A DNA stretch of 64,000 bases from Portulaca oleracea. Taxonomy: Eukaryota > Streptophyta > Magnoliopsida > Caryophyllales > Portulacaceae. The DNA lies in assembly GCA_029582165.1 (NCBI GenBank), contig CM055889.1, forward strand, positions 29,194,927-29,258,926. The letters run 5' to 3'. Positions within the stretch are counted from its first letter, which is position 1. Each line of letters starts with the position of its first letter. Under the pieces are notes generated by a model. The model saw only the letters and a list, made by a program, of their open reading frames with translations. It did no database searches and had not been told where the DNA came from. The position numbers were made by a program, and so were the translations under genes. Shown in pieces: positions 59,552 through 64,000 of this stretch.

Positions 59552-62327
59552 TGGGGGGGGGGGGGTGTTGTTCCTGAACTACTTTTGGTGTTATGGCTAT
59601 TTTTTGACATTTCTCTTTTTTTTTTTCTTTATTTTTGGATATGCATAGAGCATGGTTACATTCATTTTTGTGTTCAACACTGATTGTCTTTGTCTGCCTT
59701 AATGTAGGTACTTCTCATATGAACATTTCTATGTGATATATTGCAAGTTCTGGGAGCTGGATACAGACCATGATTTTTTGATTGACAAAGAAAACCTTAT
59801 AAGATATGGGAACCATGCACTCACGTACAGGATCGTTGATAGAATATTTTCCCAGGTATATGCCCTACAAGCTGTCCATATCTCTATTGATCCGTGTTTT
59901 CTTTCTGGAACCTTTTCTGCACAAATTAACACTGCTGGTTGTGTCAAAATCTTAGGCTCCAAGAAAGTTCACTAGTACTGTTGAAGGCAAGATGGGATAT
60001 GAAGATTTTGTTTACTTCATACTGGCAGAAGAAGACAAATCATCAGAACCCAGTCTAGAGTATTGGTACGTTTGTGTATCTTTTTCACATGACCTTGTTT
60101 GTGCATATTTTACCGGGTGGGTTTGTTGAAATTATGGCATTTGAGCACATAAACATGTGAATGATGGTTATAGGGCACATCCACTTTGACTGGCTTTAGG
60201 CCTAGTCTAACTTTTCGCTGCTATATTGTGTAAGCTTTACTTTTAACAGTATTGTCATCTCCCTGTTTTCCTCTGGTAGGTTTAAATGCATAGATTTGGA
60301 TGGAAATGGAGTTGTCACCAGGAATGAGATGCAATTCTTTTATGAGGAGCAGTTGCATCGAATGGAATGCATGGCTCAAGAACCTGTGCTTTTTGAGGAT
60401 ATCTTGTGTCAGATTATTGATATGATAGGACCTGAGGTTTGCCTTCTGCAGATATTTTTTTTGAGCTAGGGCATCTTATCTGTGATATAAACAACTTTTG
60501 TGGTCTGTTTGGTATATAATGGGAATGGGAATGAGAATTTTTAATGGAATGAGAATATGAATGTGTTTATGAATTTTCAACTTCCTTGTTTGATAGGTGG
60601 TTATCAAAATACCCTTGATTAGTTTATGAATGTTTTATGAGTGGGTGGGGTAGTATTGGTAATAATAATTAAGTACAAGGATAACATTGGTATTTAATAT
60701 TGATTAATGAATTCTCAACATGAATTACCACCCCTTTCCTTCGTAATAGATTAGTGGGAATTAGGGGCTTCTATTCTAATTTCCACTCCCCCATTTTTTA
60801 CAATTCTCAAAAAACAAACATTGAAATTACATTACCAATTTTTATATTCCCATTGGCACTCTTCAACTCCTTCATACCATACTTACCTTGTCTAACCACC
60901 TTGTTAGGATATGATTTACTGGGGGCTGGGGCCCTGACGGTGCTTGTTACTGCTGCATTCTCTTCTTGGGTGGCAGGAAAGAATTGATATTTTATTTGGA
61001 AAATGCTTAACACTTATTTTTTTTTTTTGGCAATGATGGATATAAAGCTTACACAAAAATAGACAGTAATTGATCTTATGTTATATTCTCTATATGGAGG
61101 AAATTTGAGCCCATGTTGCAAGGATCATGATTGGTTAGGAATTTTCTTTCTTTTTTCTTTCCATATAGAAAAAGAACCACTAACAAATTGAGTATAGGAC
61201 ACAATCTAACTATGACTTGCCTGTTTATGTTGTTAGAGTCTAGTGAACTCTAGGTATTCGGTGAAGTATTTTTAATTTTTTTTTATTGTTAATCTATATA
61301 TCCACCAAGGTACTCACTCATATACAAAAGAGGCACTGGTGAAGTTTCTCATGCCCTCATGCTCTGGTGGGTGGTACCATGAACAAAAATCCAAAGATCA
61401 AATGTGTTCATTATTCAATAACTATGCAAAGTTCAATTAATAAATAAATACATAAAATAGAAGTTGAACTTCTGTTAACGAGAAGGCTTTGGCCCTATTT
61501 GGCAAACAATTGTTAGCTGTTTGCATTGGCGGTTTATTATTAGCTGTTAGGAAAAGTTGTGTTTTAAAATAGTTGGCTATTTTTGAAAAAGTAATTGTTG
61601 AAATTCCATTTATACCCTTTATCACTAATTTTAAAATAATATCACTTACTTTTGTAACGACATGTATGTAATTTTTGGATTAAATGGTGATTTCTACCAA
61701 CAACAGGGCCTTTGCCAAACACCGATTTAGCTTATTTGACTTGATCAAATATCCCAATAAACCACTTTTTCCAATAAGCCATTCAATAGGCTGTTTACCG
61801 AACAGGGCCTTTGCCCCTACAAAAGGTCACATAGATAAGATAGGACAATTTGACAGTCCTTGTTTATGATGTTCCATAGGTTGAAACTATTAAATGAATC
61901 GAATTTTCCTGTTCTGTTTATATATGTTATTGACAGTTCATGTTCTCTTTGCAGAATGAGAGTTATTTCACCATTCGTGATCTAAAAGGGAGTAAACTTT
62001 CAGGAAGTGTCTTCAATATCCTCTTTAATCTAAACAAGTTCATGGCCTTTGAAACTCGTGATCCTTTCCTTATTCGTCAGGTAGGTTATATTGATGCGGG
62101 GAAATTAGAAAGTGTGTTACTATATGTTACTGCTGCTTCTTGGATAACCATAACTGGTTTTCCCCTTTTTTTCTCCCCTGGAACAGGAGAGGGAGAATCC
62201 AACCTTGACGGAATGGGATCGCTTTGCTCACAGAGAGTATATTAGGCTTTCAATGGAAGAGGATGTTGAAGATGCTTCTAATGGAAGTGCTGAGGTGTGG
62301 GATGAATCTCTTGAGGCTCCCTTTTAA
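49352..62327 (+). CDS. Protein phosphatase 2A regulatory subunit B'' (EF-hand, PR72-type)
   Basis: Exons: 49352-49501, 51845-52087, 52231-52336, 52406-52505, 56504-56609, 56758-56848, 57204-57345, 59708-59855, 59956-60065, 60280-60436, 61955-62080, 62187-62327. All introns are GT-AG and phases agree, giving 539 codons and TAA. B'' subunits bind the PP2A scaffold and catalytic subunits and steer substrate choice in a calcium-dependent way. In Arabidopsis, B''alpha and B''beta act on HMG-CoA reductase. Seen here: a Ser/Pro-rich linker ([13 protein letters not shown], ~residues 86-98), the [15 protein letters not shown] block (~132), a degenerate EF-like segment [12 protein letters not shown]-hand 1 at 331-342 ([12 protein letters not shown], Asn at position 12) and canonical EF-hand 2 at 404-415 ([12 protein letters not shown]). 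No stop or frameshift was found. The ATG fits the family N-terminus (MDMDFNGD). Confidence 0.95.
49502..51844 (+). other. PP2A intron 1
   Basis: The intron is 2343 bases, GTATGA...TGCAG. Apart from a MITE-like element at 50956-51114 I see no other gene or recognisable transposon. Confidence 0.85.
50956..51114. mobile_element. Short MITE-like element in intron 1
   Basis: The left end GCTTCCCTCTCTAGAGGGGT and the complement of the right end GCTTTGTTCTTTAGAGGGGT match in most positions. The interior has TAAGTTAAGGTT-type repeats like the element at 22845-23199. It is non-coding. Confidence 0.55.
53410..53462. repeat. (TA)n(TG)n microsatellite in intron 4
   Basis: About 24 bases of TA repeat run directly into about 28 bases of GT repeat. 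Confidence 0.9.
54113..54332 (+). repeat. Two poly-G runs in intron 4
   Basis: G17 at 54113-54129 and G14 at 54319-54332, both on the sense strand. The second sits within the LINE remnant. Confidence 0.85.
54190..55330 (+). pseudogene. LINE ORF2 remnant in intron 4
   Basis: Decayed L1-type ORF2 C-terminus: a MNESLK-type segment followed by [12 protein letters not shown] and SHGV (54357-54500), then [12 protein letters not shown] (54977-55018) and [12 protein letters not shown] (about 55075-55110), the Cys-His pattern of the zf-RVT region. Several frame changes and stops are present. It runs in the same direction as the host gene and has no identifiable ends. Confidence 0.65.
56230..56343 (+). 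repeat. LINE 3'-tail-like segment with (ATT)n microsatellite
   Basis: GATGCTAGATGAGCATCTTT... and TCTTTTAATCCTATTATTA resemble GGTGCTAGCTGAGCTTCAGT and TCTTTTAATCCTGTTATTA at 57820-57860, the tail of the intron 7 LINE remnant. Here the tail expanded into about 16 ATT units (56296-56343). Intron 5 and its splice sites are unaffected. Confidence 0.55.
57370..57889 (+). pseudogene. LINE 3'-end remnant in intron 7
   Basis: [20 protein letters not shown] (57440-57500) and a further [13 protein letters not shown] segment are the zf-RVT end of an L1-type ORF2. A frame-shifted WKERN-like segment follows near 57645. It ends with an A-run at 57879-57888 after TATGTATCCTTCTCCTT. It is in sense orientation to the host gene. 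Confidence 0.7.
58146..58215. repeat. 35-bp tandem duplication in intron 7
   Basis: A 35-base unit beginning TTTGTTACAGAATATACC occurs twice in direct succession (58146-58180, 58181-58215), nearly identical. Confidence 0.9.
59011..59565 (+). repeat. Three poly-G runs with T- and GT-tracts in intron 7
   Basis: G15 at 59022-59036 after a poly-T run, G14 at 59208-59221 after a C-run/G6 pair, and G13 at 59553-59565 after T18 and a GT repeat (59521-59552). All are on the sense strand. Confidence 0.85.
60500..60820. mobile_element. Tourist-like MITE candidate in intron 10
   Basis: GGTCTGTTTGGTATATAATG at the left, followed by GGGAATGGGAATGAGAAT, is the form of Tourist/PIF-Harbinger MITE ends. The right end has a TGTTTGTTTTTTGAGAATTG complement. 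Matching is partial and the right boundary uncertain. Confidence 0.4.
61491..61809. mobile_element. Tourist-like MITE in intron 10
   Basis: The left end GGCCCTATTTGGCAAACA matches the complement of the right end GGCCCTGTTCGGTAAACA. TTT flanks both sides, a possible 3-bp target duplication. An internal GGGCCTTTGCCAAACACC at 61707-61725 repeats the end. It is non-coding. Confidence 0.65.
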
Positions 62328-62794
62328 GATACATGGTAAAACTCTTCAGCTTTTGGACCTCGATTATTTTGAAGTTATATGTGCCTTACTAGATCTTGTG
62401 AGATGCTCTTGGTTGAGTTGTCTGATTATGATTATAATGTTATGAGATAGAGTAGGCATGATTCAATGCATTGGTGTGTTCACTAAAGCCTTTTAATCTG
62501 TCGCATATGGACGACACCTCTATTGTGCATGCCCTTGAATGGGCTGTATATGTGTTCTACGCCCAAAACCCGGTGCCACTAAACACATTTTTCTATATTA
62601 CTTGTTTTTCTTTGAGTTTTTTTTGTTTTGTTTTGGGGGGGGGGGATTATGACTTTATGAATATAGATTATTATTATGATCTAAATTTCCCAGAACAAAA
62701 AAATCGAACAAACAAAGAAAAAAAGAAAATCTATAGGAGAAATTTTGACTCTTTTTCCGCATATCCTCCGTTTCCGGAGGGCAAATATCTTCAT
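62328..62794 (+). other. Probable 3' UTR and downstream flank
   Basis: No other gene is seen. AT-rich sequence suitable for polyadenylation runs from 62370 on, but no AATAAA stands out. G11 lies at 62635-62645. An inverted repeat CCTCCGTTTCCGGAGG is at 62765-62780. Confidence 0.5.

Positions 62795-63430
<636 letters not shown>

Positions 63431-63463
<33 letters not shown>
63431..63463. repeat. (TC)n microsatellite
   Basis: About 16 TC units in succession. Confidence 0.9.
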
Positions 63464-63466
<3 letters not shown>

Positions 63467-63600
63467 CCTCCCATGTGGCGCTGCTACATCAGAAGTAGGG
63501 TTTGTTTCCCACATCCCACGTTATCATATGGGCATGGGCCGCAAGGATAATTTTAAAAGCATTGAAATAAAATTGGGCTCAAGATACAAGTGAAGGAGTG

Positions 63601-64000
63601 TTTTTTTTTTTTTTTTTTTTTTTTGAGGAATGGATAGAAAAATACAACAATTTAAACTAAATCAAGATAGTGGTAGGCCGCTAGCATACTTAGCTAATGC
63701 GTGAGCTACCTTGATTCTGGACCTACTGACTTTCCTAATCTTAATACACTGAAAATTAAGGAACAACTTCCTACAAGACAAAAGGATATTCTTGCACATG
63801 GCGGGGCTTGTAATCTTGTTGTTGAACACTTGCACTACTTCCATGGAGTCAGTGAGGATGGTAATATGATGCAAAGCCTTATGGGCTGCTCTGTGGATAG
63901 CACTTTCTACTGCAGCTAGTTCCATTTGCAGAGCAGAGTATCCAATCAACGGGGCAGCATGCTGCTCCAGTTGAATACCCTGGTGGCAGAGCACCCATCC
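63601..64000 (-). mobile_element. LINE 3' end with RNase H domain, runs off the window
   Basis: T24 at 63601-63624 is a minus-strand poly-A tail. Reading leftward from 63994, a 110-residue open frame has the RNase H fold of L1-type ORF2: LQMELAAVESAIHRA (Glu of the active site), ILTDSMEVVQVF (Asp) and KVAHALAKYASG near the C-terminus (His/Asp region). The 5' part lies beyond the window. It belongs to a LINE in the opposite orientation to the one at 45770. Confidence 0.8.

Overview
The window is nuclear DNA of a flowering plant, probably a eudicot: AT-rich, one GT-AG intron-rich host gene, and stacked plant retrotransposons (Athila-like and other Ty3/gypsy, Ty1/copia, L1-type LINEs), DNA transposons and a plastid DNA fragment. 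The species cannot be named from the sequence. Only one host gene is supported: a PP2A regulatory subunit B'' gene (EF-hand PR72/B'' family) on the + strand, ATG 49352 to stop 62327, 12 coding exons, 539 residues.

Layout. (1) 1-12857: two copies of one Athila-like non-autonomous element (gag, protease and Athila ORF1, but no RT or integrase) lie head to head, fused through truncated LTRs near 4128-4130. (2) 12858-21149: a CGGTT-rich block, then a decayed + strand copia element with a truncated 5' LTR. (3) 21150-23525: old unique-looking DNA with two MITE-like elements. (4) 23526-41707: one minus-strand Ty3/gypsy element with 5-bp target duplication GTTAT. It was broken by later insertions: a hAT element (itself holding a long-TIR element), a complete minus-strand copia element of the same family as the + copy, and an Athila-like solo LTR. 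(5) 42019-45249: a 3.2-kb solo LTR with target duplication CTTCC. (6) 45770-48625: a 5'-truncated L1-type LINE ending a few hundred bases upstream of the host gene. (7) 48750-62700: the PP2A B'' gene, whose introns hold LINE remnants, MITEs, microsatellites and six long poly-G runs. (8) 62795-63012: a plastid psbC fragment; from 63601 a second, minus-strand LINE runs off the window.

The transposon genes are all broken by stops, frameshifts or insertions, so the window is an insertion record rather than a set of active elements. The least expected signal is regulatory. In two unrelated LTR families, 17-18-bp palindromes recur in tandem at an exact 20-bp spacing. In each family they sit close to the LTR TATA box and again inside the element. 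In the Athila-like element the internal array lies upstream of a predicted 5'-leader intron and the ORF1 start codon, suggesting an internal promoter.
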